Shown here one piece after another: positions 11,746 to 23,589 of a stretch of DNA of 64,000 nt. The notes below the pieces were generated by a model, which made no database searches, had not been told where the DNA came from, and saw only the letters and a list, made by a program, of their open reading frames with translations. Made by a program: the position numbers and the translations under genes. This DNA is from Ahaetulla prasina (Eukaryota > Chordata > Lepidosauria > Squamata > Colubridae). The DNA lies in NCBI RefSeq assembly GCF_028640845.1, contig NC_080540.1, forward strand, positions 169,017,752 to 169,081,751, in the 5' to 3' direction. How positions within the stretch are numbered: position 1 is the stretch's first letter; each line of letters opens with the position of its first letter.

Positions 11746-13160
11746 ATTGAAAACTAGGAGAAGAGGATACATATATGTTTTTACATGAATTAGATAACAG
11801 ATCTATTTTTTTTTTACAAGAAGTATCTGAAACTGTAAACTATCAGTGTAGTGTAATTATTTCATCAGATAAATTAAGAGAAATTAATTAAACTTGACAG
11901 CAAATGTGTAATAAAAGTGTCAAAAGGACTTACTTCAGGAATGATTGACAGGCAGATCTATATGCAAGTAAGTCCTGTTAAGTCAGCTGAGCTTACTGAT
12001 GAGTCAGCTTGCACAGGAATCATCCTTTCCTAATCACTAAATCATGAAATATTTCAAATGAACGGAATGTTGCAAAATGTTAAGTATATGAATTGCTTCG
12101 TAATTTCTTGCCTCCTGCTCACGATAAAAATATTCTGAAATGGACTGTGGGGAAATTTTAAAATGCTAGGACCCTGCTACCTCTTTGCCCTCAGGCTGAG
12201 TCTATTTTGTTACATTTCTTCAAGTTGCTATAGCACTGAAGTTCATGCATAAATTTGCTTTAGGTTCTTGGAGCTTTGTCAAAAGGTTATGATGGCTTTG
12301 CAAAAAAAAAAAAAAAAATCAAGCTAATTTTACCCATGCAGGGATTTTAGCCATTGCTGCTGGGCTATGTTTTATTAGCTATATATTCATATAACGTCAG
12401 TAGTGGAGCAGCAGAACCTTCCTGAAAACCAGGTGTGAGTTACAAATACACAATATGCCTAACTATAGCATAGGGGCAGACAAATTTCAATTCCAGTTAT
12501 TGGCTATGGTAACTGAGGATGATGACATTTATGGACCACAGAATTCAGAAGCTGCTCTGTGGTATTGTTTTGTTTTTAATCTTATTTTATATTGACTTAC
12601 AGATGCCTTTCCCCATCTTGGCTGTCTACATGAACACTAGATGACAAATCTCATTATTCTAAGCAAATACAACCAGTGGCCAGGAGTGATGGATGTTGTA
12701 GGCCAGCAATATCTAGGGATTCAGTGGAAGTTGGGAAAGGTTTCCCTAAGTGAACAGAGATCAGTGCCTTTGAAATATCTTTGTCCCTTCTCCGCTTGGC
12801 TAAGGTTTCACATTTTGCCTGTTTAGGATGGCAGCAAAACACATCATAAAACAACATGTCAAAAAGAGAGTTCTGGAACATACCATTTCAAAGTGTGCAA
12901 ACAGAAAGCTAGTTGTCAAAGAGACGGTTGTGCATTTGGCTTTCTCTCTGGTCCTCTAGATTCTGCCTGTAAGATCCTTCCTCCTTTTTTTGAGGAAGGA
13001 CCCAAACGCCTCACTTCTTTCCTTGTTCTTGATTTAAATCAACTCCCAGCAGCGTCGCAATTTTCTCTCCATGCTAAAATATAAATGAATAGAACCCAAA
13101 TCAGGAATTTTTAATAGGATCTTGAAACGATTGTAAATGGTTTTGTGGTTTTGTCACAAA
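11746..13160. other. Unannotated non-coding stretch
   Basis: AT-rich sequence with a poly-A run at 12301-12317. I see no supported exon or named repeat. Confidence 0.4.
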
Positions 13161-13164
13161 TTTA

Positions 13165-13541
13165 CCGTATATACTCGAATATAAGCCGATCCGAGTATAA
13201 GCCGAGGTCCCCAATTTTACCCCAAAAACTGGGGTAAACTGGGGACTCGAGTATAAGCCGAGGGTGGGAAATGAGGCACCTACCGGTTGGGGAAACCTCC
13301 TCCTCAGCTGAGAAGGCTGGCGGCCCCGCCCGCCTCTCACTGCACCGCAGGGCTTCCGTCCGTAAAATGTGAAAAAGAAAAAACTCGAGTATAAGCCGTA
13401 TATACTCGAGTATAAGCCGAGGGGCTTAAAAAAAAACAAAAACTCGAGTATAAGCCGTATAGACCCGAGTATAAGCCGAGGGGACGTTTTTCAGCACAAA
13501 AAACGTGCTGAAAAACTCGGCTTATACTCGAGTATATACGG
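13165..13541 (+). mobile_element. Tc/mariner-type MITE with repeated CTCGAGTATAAGCCG motifs
   Basis: Inverted ends CCGTATATACTCGAATATAA and CGAGTATATACGG are flanked by TA on each side (13163-13164 and 13542-13543). The terminal motif CTCGAGTATAAGCCG recurs internally at about 13196, 13245, 13384, 13411, 13443 and 13468 in the same direction, and inverted at about 13515. No transposase is encoded. The superfamily assignment rests on the TA duplication only. Confidence 0.78.
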
Positions 13542-13732
13542 TACTTTGTTTCCAAGTAAACCAGACAGGATGCATGACTAGATAAACTAAGTCTGCTTTG
13601 TTGTAAGGCTACATTAATTGCATCGTGCAAGTCTGAAAGTACAGACTTCCCACTGCCACTTTTAACTGCTTGATCCATTAGGGCGGGTCCTTCCTAAGTG
13701 TCTTTTTTTCTAAAACCATGAACCCACTAGGG

Positions 13733-14130
13733 CCGTGATCGCGAACCTATGGCAAGCGTGCCACACAGAGCCATCTCTCCGGGTACCTGAGCCATCGCCC
13801 ATTGCTCTTCCAGGTTCCAGTGCACCAGCCAGCTGGTCTTCATGCACGCAGGAGTGCAGGAAACCGGAAGAGTAGCCAGCCGGTGCGTGTGCACGGACTG
13901 GGAAGATGATCTTCCAGTTTCTGGCATGCGCACCAGCCACCTGGTCTTTGCATGTCCATGCATGCTAGAAACTGGAAGACCAGGTGGCTGGTGTGCATGC
14001 GTGCACTGGAAACTGGAAGATTATGTTCCTGACGCACGCATGTGCAGCGGGCCGCTGCTCTTCTGGTTTCCGGCACGCGCGTACCTGCTCCCATTATGGC
14101 GTTCGGTGCCGAAAAGATTCACCAACACTG
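13733..14130 (+). mobile_element. hAT MITE, 398 bp
   Basis: Perfect 8-bp duplication CACTAGGG (13725-13732 and 14131-14138). The left end CCGTGATCGCGAACCTATGG is related to that of the MITE at 18748. The interior contains several inverted and direct CATGCG / ACTGGAAGA motifs. Confidence 0.88.
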
Positions 14131-14138
14131 CACTAGGG

Positions 14139-15190
14139 ACCTTTGCCTCTTTATCTGCTTGATTCCTAGGCAGCATCTCTTCCCCTGGTCCCCCAAGGTT
14201 ACCCACACATTCCATTGCAGCATTTCTGCAAGTGAGAATTCTTGTCTGAAACTTTATCCTGTGGAAAACTGAACGGAGCAGGTTATCGGCTCTAAGGAGA
14301 GAAAAACTGAGAGGCAGCATCTTGTAAACTTTTTGACCTCAGCTCTCTGGTAGAGCGATATAGCAAATCAACTCGTGACTGGGGCCCACATGATGAGACT
14401 GCTACCAAAAGATGACAAATGCAAGGACCCTGGTGGGCGTGGGGAGGAATGAGCAGCTCATTAGGAACACAAAGCAAACACTCTTTCTTATGGCAAGCGT
14501 GCTTGCTGGATCAGTGCTCAGAGCCAGCTTTTCGGTAGTTACCTAGTAACACGACGGGGAGGGAGTATGAATCACCATGGCAACGTTTCAAATGTGGGAC
14601 TTGGCAATGCACGTGGGGGGTCACCTTCCCATCTTTCTTCCACATTCAGTATCCCTAGGAATGGACAGAACCTTGTTTTGTGGGCGAGGAAGGAGATGTA
14701 GACAGCAGACTCTTAACCAAGAGTATGTGGTATTTGCTTTCAATCACCAACGCAACCCTTCCTTCTTTTAGTCCCAGGACGCTGCCAAAGTCCCCTGGGA
14801 GCAAGAGAGAGAGAAGCGTGGATCTATCACTCTGGTTCTGATCCATTTTGGGGGAGGATTTGCCCAGTGTTTGCCCAGTTGCCCGTTTTTATCCTTTTCC
14901 CCTCCCTGACACTGAGGTTCCGGGTTGCTTTCTTTTATTAACGGTGGCAATGATACTTGAAGTGGATTCCAGGGCGGCTTTAAAGTAATGAACAAAAGGG
15001 CCAGTCTTACCAGCTCATCTGTTTAAAGATAGCTATAAAGTAACCGGACTCAGTGGTCTGTCTTTATTGTATCTTCAGCTAAAGTTGCCCAAGATACTTA
15101 ATGGTTATTAATACCTCTAGCCTGGCATTGGTTCCCCTAAAGAGGGCAGCTGAGCAACACTTTCATGAGCAGGTCATAAAAACCTCCCCC
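14139..15190. other. Unannotated non-coding stretch
   Basis: Unique-looking sequence without supported exons or named repeats. Confidence 0.4.
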
Positions 15191-15194
15191 TTTT

Positions 15195-15635
15195 CTTTGC
15201 CATAGAATAGAATAGAATAGAATATTTTTATTTATAGACCGCCCTTCTCCCGAAGGACTCAGGGTGGTGTACAGCCAGGAATAAAATACAGAAAGAAAAC
15301 AACAATACAAAACTAAAACAACCCTTAAAAAACCTATTCGATATGGCTACTTATAGATAAAATAATACTCTAAAATTTACAAAAAATTTAAAACCCATAA
15401 AATCAATTTGATAATTTAAAATTTAAGCGAGTCCAGCAAGACGAAATAGGTAGGTTTTAAGTTCGCGGCGGAAGGTCCTAAGGTCAGGTATTTGTCGAAG
15501 TCCAGGGGGAAGCTCGTTCCATAGGGTAGGAGCCCCCACAGAGAAGGCTGTCCCCCTGGGGGCTGCCAGCTGGCATTGCTTGGCTGACAGCATCCTGAGG
15601 AGCCCCTCTCGGTGAGAGCGTACTGGTCGCCATCA
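15195..15635 (-). mobile_element. CR1/L3 LINE, 3' end
   Basis: In minus orientation it carries the L3 C-terminal coding remnant (LRRELKTYLFR type, near 15440-15475) and the 3' terminus GAGTCCTTCGGGAGAAGGGC, followed by a (TTCTA)n tail (AGAATAGAAT in + sense, about 15204-15222). This is a 5'-truncated copy of the family seen at 4735. Confidence 0.87.
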
Positions 15636-15922
15636 TTACCAAGTAATAAAAAGAAAAGTTGCCTTGTTGTTAATGCCAGCGTCTATGAATAGATTCGATA
15701 AATCTATTTCACGTTTTCAAGACGTGACACTAGATTTTTATTATACAACAAATGTCATTACCCGTTGCTCCAGAATTATTCTCTACCTAACGCATCAGGG
15801 CTGAAATCTTTTGCCTTCCTATTTAAGAGTCAGCCTCATTAAACACAGTTGGATTTACTTTAGAAGCAATACGATGAGGATTGGGGTTGAAATAGCAACC
15901 CCAAATATGCCACCTTCTAGAA

Positions 15923-16058
15923 CAGGGGCTTCCAACCTTGGCAACTTTACGACTTGTGAACTTCAACTCTCAGAATTCCTCAGCCAGCACGTGCTGACTG
16001 AAGAATTCTGGGAGTTGAAGTCCATAAGTCGTAAAATTGCCAAGGTTGGAGGCCCCTG
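15923..16058 (+). mobile_element. Fold-back hAT MITE, 136 bp
   Basis: The element is almost one long inverted repeat: CAGGGGCTTCCAACCTTGGC at the left is mirrored by GCCAAGGTTGGAGGCCCCTG at the right, pairing through to the centre near 15992. Flanks TTCTAGAA / TTCTAGAT match at 7 of 8. Same family as 41638. Confidence 0.93.
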
Positions 16059-16615
16059 TTCTAGATAAGACAGGGTGTAACTTCCAGAATTCCCTTTTGC
16101 TATGGGAAGCTGGCAAAGCCAAAATCTGCTTTGGCATGCTGAGAACCATAGTCTCGGTATATTTGAAGAGAGATCAGTTGGGGGTGACTGGGTAGTTAGA
16201 GGAAGTTTCCTGTTCTTCCAAAGCCAACTAAATGGTGGAAGGAAATTATGCAAAGAAATTCAGACCTCTGTTTGCCAGTTCTGTTCTATTATGTTTTGAA
16301 AATGGAACAGAACAAGCCCAAGTGGAGTTAGGTAAATGCATGTAGACCTGATGGTGAGCTGGCAAAAAAAAAAAAAGTTTAAGTTCAAAATGAACTGGGT
16401 CTGGCCAAAAAAAAAAAAAGTTCTCCCTATGAGAGAAGCCCTTAGGTACTGGCTCAGAATGCTGATTATTGTTCCATTCTCTATCTCAACAATACATGTG
16501 CACATAATAGATACAAACTTAAGGTAAACCACTCCAAACTCAATTGCAGAAAATATGACTCCAGCAACAGAGTGGTCAATGCCTGGAATGCACTACCTGA
16601 GTCTGTGGTTTCTTG

Positions 16616-16892
16616 CAGTGTTGAAATCCAATTTTTTTTTACTACTGGTTCTGTGGGCGTGGCTTGGTAGGCATGGTGTGGCTTGGTGGGCGTGGCTTGG
16701 TGGGTGTGGCAGGGGAAGGATACCGCAAAATCTCCATTCCCACCCCACTCCAAGGGAAGGATTTTGCAAAATTTCCATTCCCACCCCACTCTGGGGCCAG
16801 CCAGAGGTGGTATTTGCCGCTTCCCCGAACTACTCAAAATTTCCGCTACTGGTTCTCCAGAACCTGTCAGAACCTGCTGGATTTCACCCCTG
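16616..16892 (+). mobile_element. hAT MITE, 277 bp (GGTTCTGTGGGCGTGGC family)
   Basis: Termini CAGTGTTGAAATCCAA and TGGATTTCACCCCTG. Flanks GTTTCTTG / GTTTCTTC match at 7 of 8. It contains two copies of the roughly 41-bp GGGAAGGAT...CCACTC unit that is expanded in the copy at 42675. Confidence 0.88.
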
Positions 16893-16900
16893 GTTTCTTC

Positions 16901-17094
16901 CCCAAACCCCCAAAACTTTAACCTTAGACTGTCTACTGTTGACCTCACCCCATTCCTAAGAGGTCTGTAAGGGGCGTGCATAAGCGCACCAATGTGCCTA
17001 CCGTCCTTGTCCTACTGTTCTCATTTACTCGTATCCATTTTCATGGATAAACATAATCATGTGTATACTTATATCTGTTAGCTTTGACAAATAA

Positions 17095-17141
<47 letters not shown>

Positions 17142-17143
17142 AT
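16901..17143 (+). mobile_element. LINE (L2-like) 3' end with (AAAT)n tail
   Basis: Contains GACCTCACCCCATTCCTAAG and GCGTGCATAAGCGCACCA, then an (AAAT)n run at about 17090-17143. A second copy, with the same order of blocks and tail, lies at 61998-62184. The clade is inferred from general resemblance. Confidence 0.65.
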
Positions 17144-17149
17144 ATTTCC

Positions 17150-18102
17150 TAGTCCTTTGACCCAGGACAGATATGTTGCTAAAGAGAGCTCTACAATACC
17201 CACAAAATCCACTTCTTAGTGCCCACAAATGGGGGAAAGCAGAAACACACACAGATGTGATACATATTCACTTATTTCACCACCCTTCCACAAACCCAAA
17301 GAGATAACACGTCTCTCTGCACATCCTGATTAGACCCTTAGAGAAAGTGAATGCATACAAAGAAAGGCTGGTTGGACACTTGTGGAGGGGGTAAGAAGAA
17401 CACATGCATAGCCCAGCTACGCATATGCACCCATGCTGATTAACTCATGTGGGGGAAAAGGGTGCATGCCTACAGTCAAGGACATGCAGATACAAAGCAG
17501 GAGAGTAGAAATAGTCAGAGCCATAGGCCCAAACACAGTAGATATCCTCCAACAGGCAACATATTGCTGGATATAGAGTCAGTTTGGTGTAATGATGAAG
17601 AAAGATGGTGGCCTAGAAACCAGGAGACTCTTCAGTATGTAAACCATCTGGATGACTTTGGGTCAGTCATTGTCTCTCCGGTCAACCCACTTCACAAGGT
17701 TGTTGTTAGGAGGAAGAAAGACTATCAGGTATGTTTGCCAGCTTATATATAAAAAAGACAGGATAAGATGTGAGACATGACATGTAATGGATTGGAAAGA
17801 ATTCCAGATGCTGCAAGCCTTCTTTATCTTGTTTTTTCTTCTTTCATTGGCACCACTGGGGTGGTGGATGCTCCTGGAGCAGACTGCACTATAAATTGGG
17901 TTACTTATCCAACTTTCTTGTATTCTTACGGAATACGCTACTCTTTCCATGTGCAAAAGAATTGTATGGATTCAATTTATGCCAGTACATTATTTTTCCT
18001 GGGGATTGATAGTAATGAAATGGAAACTTCATGACAAAGTCACTTAGGTGAGATGGGCAGCCATACAAATAGAAATGATGATGATGATGGTGATAATAAT
18101 GC
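17150..18102. other. Unannotated non-coding stretch
   Basis: No supported exon. A segment at about 17580-17720 (AGTCAGTTTGGTGTAATG... GGTTGTTGTTAGGAGG) resembles a degenerate SINE or LINE tail, but I cannot name the family. Confidence 0.4.
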
Positions 18103-18110
18103 ATACAAAA

Positions 18111-18253
18111 CAGAGGTGGGTTCTACTTACCTTTGCAACGGGCTTGCTTCGCTCATGCACGCGCCGAGCTTTTACACATGCGCAAATCGTCTATGGTAGT
18201 TTTACTACCAGTTCGCAAGAACTGGACCGAACGGTGGAGGTAACCCACCACTG
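18111..18253 (+). mobile_element. hAT MITE, 143 bp
   Basis: Termini CAGAGGTGGGTTCTA and TAACCCACCACTG. Flanks ATACAAAA / ATACAAAG match at 7 of 8. Confidence 0.88.
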
Positions 18254-18747
18254 ATACAAAGCCAGAATTGAGAAGATAACAATAGATAACAAATGTCGCC
18301 TCTGCAAAGAAGCTGAAAAATTAGTGGACCATCTAGTTAATTGCTGCAAGAAGATTTGTACAGACCGACTACAAACAGTGACATGACAAAGTAGGAACAA
18401 CGGAGAATCGGCAAGAAATGCCATTTGCCTCCAAGCAAAAACTAGTGGGGGCCACTCCTAATTGGATTCACTGTAAACTTCTATTATTAGAAAGTTTTGC
18501 CTAATGTTCCATTAGAATTCCACGTTAAGAGTAAAAGAGAACACGGCATTACTAGTCTTGAAGGGCATACAGACTAATAGTTTTATCTGGAGTGGAGAAT
18601 TTCTATCTCCCCAAATGCTTTTCTAATATTTTTCTCCCACACAAACGTTTTTCAAATCCAATCCCTTAGCAGTCCTAAGCAACCTGGCCAAAGCTGAAGG
18701 AATCAGCAGCATCTGGTATGTTTCAGGCTGCCTAGTTTTCTCTAGAG

Positions 18748-19301
18748 CTGTGATGGCGAACCTATGGCATGGGTGCCACAGGTAGCATGTGGAGCCATAT
18801 CTGTAGGCACACGAGCATTGCCCTAGTTCAGCTCCAGCGTGCATGCATGTGCTGGCCATCTGATTTTCGGGCCTTCCTGGCTCACCGGAAGTTGGAAAAT
18901 GGGCCGTTTGCAGCCTCTGGAGGACCTCTGGGGGTGGGGGTGGGGAAAGCTGTTTTTGCCCTCCCCAGGCTCCTAGAAAGCCTCTGGAGCCTGGGGAGGG
19001 GGAAAAACCGGCCTTCCGTAAGTCGGGAAATGGGCGATTTCCGGCCTCTTGGGGCGGGGGTGGGGAAGTCCGTTTTCACCCTCCCTAGGCTCCTAGAAAG
19101 CATCTGGCGCCTGGGGAGGGCAAAAAATGGGCCTACAGGGCCCACCGTCCTATTGTGTGCCAAAAGCGGGGGAGCACAGGAGGGTCGTGTGTGCATGCGC
19201 AGGGGGGCACATTGAATTATGAGTGTGGGCCCGCACACGCATGATCCCTCCGCATTGCCCCCGCTTTTGGCATGCGATGGCAAAAAGGTTAGCCGCCACT
19301 G
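18748..19301 (+). mobile_element. hAT MITE, 554 bp
   Basis: Perfect 8-bp duplication CTCTAGAG (18740-18747 and 19302-19309). The left end CTGTGATGGCGAACCTATGG pairs with the right end AAGGTTAGCCGCCACTG. The interior has two related GC-rich blocks (18900-19010 and 19030-19140) of about 125 bp built on a CTCCTAGAAAGC motif. Confidence 0.9.
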
Positions 19302-19586
19302 CTCTAGAGTAAAAGAAAAGGAGGGAGAAATACTTTGAAGACTGCAAGCTTCTGCTAATATAACTTTTAAATAAAGATGGAGCTGGTATTCCTGGTTGTG
19401 TTTCTTGTCAAGACTACCTCACTGGGCTAACAAAAATCTGACAGGGTGATCATGTTTTGTTCCCCTCCCTAAAACAATGTCATTTGATGGATCTGGGAGG
19501 TTTGCTTTCTCTGTTTTTGTGCCTGACCTACGGAACATTAATCCTCCTGAGATTCAGATGGCCCTTTCCCTGATGCTGTTTAAAAT

Positions 19587-19705
19587 AGAATAGAATAGAA
19601 TAGAATTTTTTATTGGCCAAGTGTGATTGGACACACAAGGAATTTGTCTTGGTGCATATGCTCTCAGTGTACATAAAAGAAACCAGTCTCTTTCCCTAGG
19701 TGTTG
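19587..19705 (-). mobile_element. L2-like LINE 3' end with (TTCTA)n tail
   Basis: In + sense: AATAGAATAGAATAGAAT, then TTATTGGCCAAGTGTGATTG and ACACAAGGAATTTGTCTTGG. The same end occurs at 45575, 47478 and 54597. The orientation is set by the microsatellite tail. Confidence 0.8.
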
Positions 19706-19713
19706 GTCTAGGC

Positions 19714-20048
19714 CAGGGGTCTGCAACCTTAAACATTCAAAGAGCCATTTGGATCAGTTTTCTACAGAAAACACTGGGAGCCACAAAACCCTTTCTGTGC
19801 CTGACTAGTTCTTGAGCAGCCACAAAACGAGCATATGTAGTTGAATTAAATGTTCTGTTTTCTTCTGAAACTTGTCTTTTCTTAGATTTATCCATGGTTG
19901 GCCTACTGGGGGGTTGAAAAGCTCAATAAATCGCATGCCAGTGGGTGTTGCACATTGGTGGTTGTGACGCATATTTTGAGTGACGGAGCCGCAGCAGAGG
20001 GGTGAAAGAGCCACACGCGGCTCCAGAGCTGCAGGTTGCTGACCCCTG
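19714..20048 (+). mobile_element. hAT MITE, 335 bp
   Basis: Termini CAGGGGTCTGCAACC and GGTTGCTGACCCCTG. Flanks GTCTAGGC / GTCTAGGG match at 7 of 8. A homologous copy with a perfect duplication lies at 55018. Confidence 0.92.
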
Positions 20049-20061
20049 GTCTAGGGCTATT

Positions 20062-20312
20062 GAGCCGCAGTGGCGCAGTGGTTAGAGTAGAGCAGTACTG
20101 CAGGCTACTTCTGCTGATCACCGGCTGCCAGTAGTTTGGCAGTTTCAATCTCACCAGGCTCAAGGTTGACTCAGCCTTCCATCCTTCTGAAGTCGGTAAA
20201 AGGAGGACCCAGATTGTTGGGGGCAATAGGCTGACTCTGTAAACCGCTTAGAGAGGGCTGTAAAGCACTGTGAAGCGGTATGTAAGTCTAAGTGCTGTTG
20301 CTAGTGCTATTG
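20062..20312 (+). mobile_element. tRNA-derived SINE
   Basis: The head GAGCCGCAGTGGCGCAGTGG with GGTTAGAGTA resembles an A box, and GGCAGTTTCAATCTCACCAG occupies the B-box region. The body includes GGTTGACTCAGCCTTCCATC. The tail is ACCGCTTAGAGAGGGCTGTA, then AGCACTGTGAAGCGGTATGTAAGTCTAAGTG. A minus-strand copy lies at 55790-56345. I recognise it as a squamate tRNA SINE, but the family name is uncertain. Confidence 0.8.
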
Positions 20313-20574
20313 GTAAAGCCTTTTTTTTTGGGTGAAGGTTTAAAAAAGTGATTGTGGTTGACCTTGTAGTTTTATTCTTATCGGTTATTTTTTGCTGTTT
20401 TAATTTGATATCAGCATCTTAGACTCAAGTATAAAGACCACCTGTGATTGCATCCTCAACCATTGGTAATCTCATTTCATTTATTTCATTAAATTTATTA
20501 TCTCTGCCTGCATCAGGAGACACTGAGAACTTCACAAAATCTAGTACTAAATTAAATAAAAACATAGGCCAAAC

Positions 20575-20740
20575 AACATAGTATCAAAAGCCTCTGTGAG
20601 GTCAAGAAGGATAGATGCACCATATTCTTCCCAGCTCCACTAAAAGTCATTGACAAGGTGTGGCTAGCACTGCCTCTCTATTATACCCCAGTCTGAAGTC
20701 AGACCGAAATGGGCTCAGTATGTACTAATACAGCTTACAA
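20575..20740 (-). mobile_element. Old CR1/L3-like RT fragment
   Basis: The minus strand reads like a diverged RT palm region (LLDLTEAFDT, compare LLDLSAAFDT in the L3 copy at 4735). Short and degraded. Confidence 0.55.
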
Positions 20741-20754
20741 CAACGTGCCTATTT

Positions 20755-21083
20755 AGAGTTACAATGGCACTAAAAAAGTGACTTGTGACTGGTTTTCACA
20801 CCTTTGACCATTACAGCATCATCTGATCAAAATTCAGAAGCTCGGCAACTAACTCATACTTACGACAGTCATTATGTCCCAAGGTCATGTGATCCCCTTT
20901 TGGGACCTTCTGACAAGCAAGGTCAACGGGGAAGCCAAATTCACAACCATGTTACTAACATCGGCTGTGATTCACTCAACAACTTTGGCAAGAAGCCATA
21001 AAATGAGGCAAAACTCATTTAACAACTGTCTTAGCAACAGAAAATTTGAACTCAATTATGGTCATAACTTGAGGACTACCTGT
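20755..21083 (+). mobile_element. TA-target DNA transposon MITE (CAGGTAGTCCTC family), left-truncated
   Basis: The interior (TTTTCACACCTTTGACCATT, AGGTCATGTGATC, CTTCTGACAAGCAAGGTCAA) and right end CTTGAGGACTACCTG followed by TA match the copies at 22436, 51044 and 60977. Confidence 0.78.
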
Positions 21084-21089
21084 AGAGCA

Positions 21090-22430
21090 TAATAGCTCAG
21101 AAAGCAGACTAGGAATCTCCAGTTTAAATTTTTGCTCTTCATAGTCACTCTTCTCTCATGCTCAGCCCAAATTGCTTTATGGGGATTGTAGGAGTGACAT
21201 TCTTTACACAAGATTTGTAAGGCAATTCCCTGTATTGCAGATTCTTAGCGAAGCTTTTGTATAAATGTATAAAAAGCACTATAAATTTTAACAGCAAAAA
21301 TAGTGGACTGCTGCAGATTTGACTCAGAAGTATGGTAAAGGCCCACAACAGCTCAGTACCGGTTTTATCCCAGTAATCCTGGAATAAAGTGCGGCTGCTT
21401 TAGTGTAATTTAATGTCTGAATGTACTTGCACTCCTATGTTTCCTACAGCATCTCTTCCAAACCAAATCCAGCACAAGACACAGCTCTATGAATAACTGC
21501 AGTTCTCGGATGTTATCAACCACACAATCTTGTGCAGGCTTACTAAAAAGAATTCCCCTCAACATCCTCTCTAGGAGCAATGGATAACTAGGTACCCTCT
21601 TGTGGGTTTTGGCCTTCTCCCAATCAGCACTAGTGACAAGTGATTGCAGAGAAGAGAGTTGCAAACATCTGAAAGGCATCTCTGCTGCCAGGGCCAGATT
21701 TAACCTTGGTTAATGTCTCTAAGCTGTAGGAAGCTTCATTTGGCAGGTGCTAACAGAGGCTTTGTGTAACAACCAAATATGACAAGATGCGTAATAAATC
21801 TTTGATGGGGTGGAGAACCGAAAGTTCAAATGCAGAAAAAACAAAGCATGTATCCTAATTATGTCAGTTGTATAGAAGGACTTAATTTAGGGAGACTTAA
21901 TAAATGAGGAAAAAAAATCAGAAATTGTGAGGGGGATTTTCACCCAGCTAGCTTTTATGCTTAAGGAAACGCTAGAAGTCACAGCGTCCTGGTTCCCACA
22001 ATAAAAACTAAGTAAAAAAATTATGTATGTTTCTGTCAAAGTGTACACAGTGTGACTATTTTGAGACAACCCAGGACCAATATGCAGTAAACAGAGGTTT
22101 GTCTTTCAAATAGTGGTTTATTTACAAGGAATATATACATACATGTACTAGACAAAGTCAGGCAAGCAATCATCAACTACAGCACGGAAGCACACATGGA
22201 GAGAAAAACACTCTCACAGGGCTTCTCTTATATATACAGCCTCTTAAAGTGGTAACAGTCAAATAACCCTGCTGATTCATTGCTACCATTGCATCATTGT
22301 TACAGCATTATAATATTACAACATTACAGTAGCTGGTCAGCTATTAAATCATCATATAACCCTGATAGTTCCACATTTCTGAATGATTGCATTTAAAACT
22401 GATTCCTGACAGGCAAACAACACCACAGGT
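21090..22430. other. Mostly unannotated; possible LTR remnant at 22080-22430
   Basis: No exon is seen. From about 22080 the text (GTGGTTTATTTACAAGG, then TCTTATATATACAGCCTC) could be an inverted LTR (AATAAA-type signal and TATA box read on the minus strand), but I found no matching ends or duplication. Confidence 0.3.
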
Positions 22431-22435
22431 ACTCC

Positions 22436-22825
22436 TCAACTAATGACCACAATTGGGCTTAAAATTTTTGTTGTTAAATGGAACATTGATTAAGTGAGTT
22501 TTGCCTCATTTTATAATCTTTCTTACCACAGTTGTTAAGTGAATCAACGCAATTGTTAAAAGTTAGTAACACAGTTATTAAGTGAATCCGGCTTCCCCGT
22601 TGACTTTGCTTGTTAGAAGGTCACACAGAAGCTGATCACATGACCCCGGATACTACAACCGTCATAAATACAAGTCAGTTTCCTTGCCTCTGAATTTTGA
22701 TTATGTGACCATGGGGATGCTGCAATGGTCGGAAGTGTGAAAAACAGTTATAAAACACTTTTTTTCAGTGCTGTTATAACTTTGAATGATCACTAAATGA
22801 ACCATTGTAAGTCGAGGACTCCCTG
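22436..22825 (+). mobile_element. TA-target DNA transposon MITE (CAGGTAGTCCTC family)
   Basis: Ends CAGGTACTCCTCAAC and GTCGAGGACTCCCTG. The right flank is TA. The interior carries the family motifs TTGACTTTGCTTGTTAGAAG (inverted) and GATCACATGACC. Confidence 0.82.
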
Positions 22826-23003
22826 TATCTTAGGTATTTCTTTTACATTCAAGTGCCTCTTTACCAGGACAAAGCCTAGAAAACGATGGTTCTGATGCTT
22901 TTAATGGTTGCTAAGGCTTTCCTGAAATTTCGTCTACCCATCCTGTACTTGCATGGAATTGGGATGGTTGCAGAAGCCAGATTATACATCCTTGGTGGGA
23001 AGT

Positions 23004-23565
23004 GTTGTGACTGAGACCCAAGCAGTGATTACCAAACATAATTCAGGGCTGAACAAACTTATTTTATTAAAACAACTGAGAATTAATCCATTCTCAGCTT
23101 AGTCCAAAACAAATTCTTCATAAACAGTCCTGCGGCCTTATCACCAAATTTTGTTATCTTTGGCAACCTGCCAAAGGCTTTTCTTAGCAAAACCCCCACA
23201 AAATTCAAGAGATGCTGACAAGAAGCAATGGAATCAACGTTGCTCGTTGCTGCTCTTTTAAGCCTTATGGGAGTGGGCAATCTCTTCCGGCCCTACTCCC
23301 GAGTCGTCCTTTTTGCTTCAGCTGCTTTTGCCTTCTGGCAGCTCTTCTCAGGCTCCTCCTGTTCCTTTGCCTCTCTGCTGTCCGCCTCTGGAGGCTCCAG
23401 AGTCCGTGCATTGCTCCCAGATGGTCCTGGCCCCATCTTTGCCTCCGACGCAGAGCCCTCATCCGGGCCTGCCCTCACTGACTCCAGCACTGGCCCGTTG
23501 TCCTCCCCAGCCTCCCCACTGTCCGGCTCCGCTGCTAGCTCTGCAGGCTGCCAGGGGACCACAAT
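23004..23565 (-). mobile_element. LTR-like element (related to 9261 LTR), reversed
   Basis: On the minus strand it reads a proline/acid-rich then arginine-rich pseudo-frame (RRAARRQKQLKQKGRLGSRA) closely similar to that in the solo LTR at 9261-9692. It ends GGTCTCAGTCACAACA. Minus-strand AATAAAAT lies near 23065. I could not fix the other end or find a target duplication. Confidence 0.6.
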
Positions 23566-23589
23566 AGGGAGATGTGAGGCCATGGCGTG

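Noticed and set aside
18882..19283. 133-codon minus-strand frame
   Set aside because: Entirely inside the hAT MITE 18748-19301, produced by its two related GC-rich blocks.
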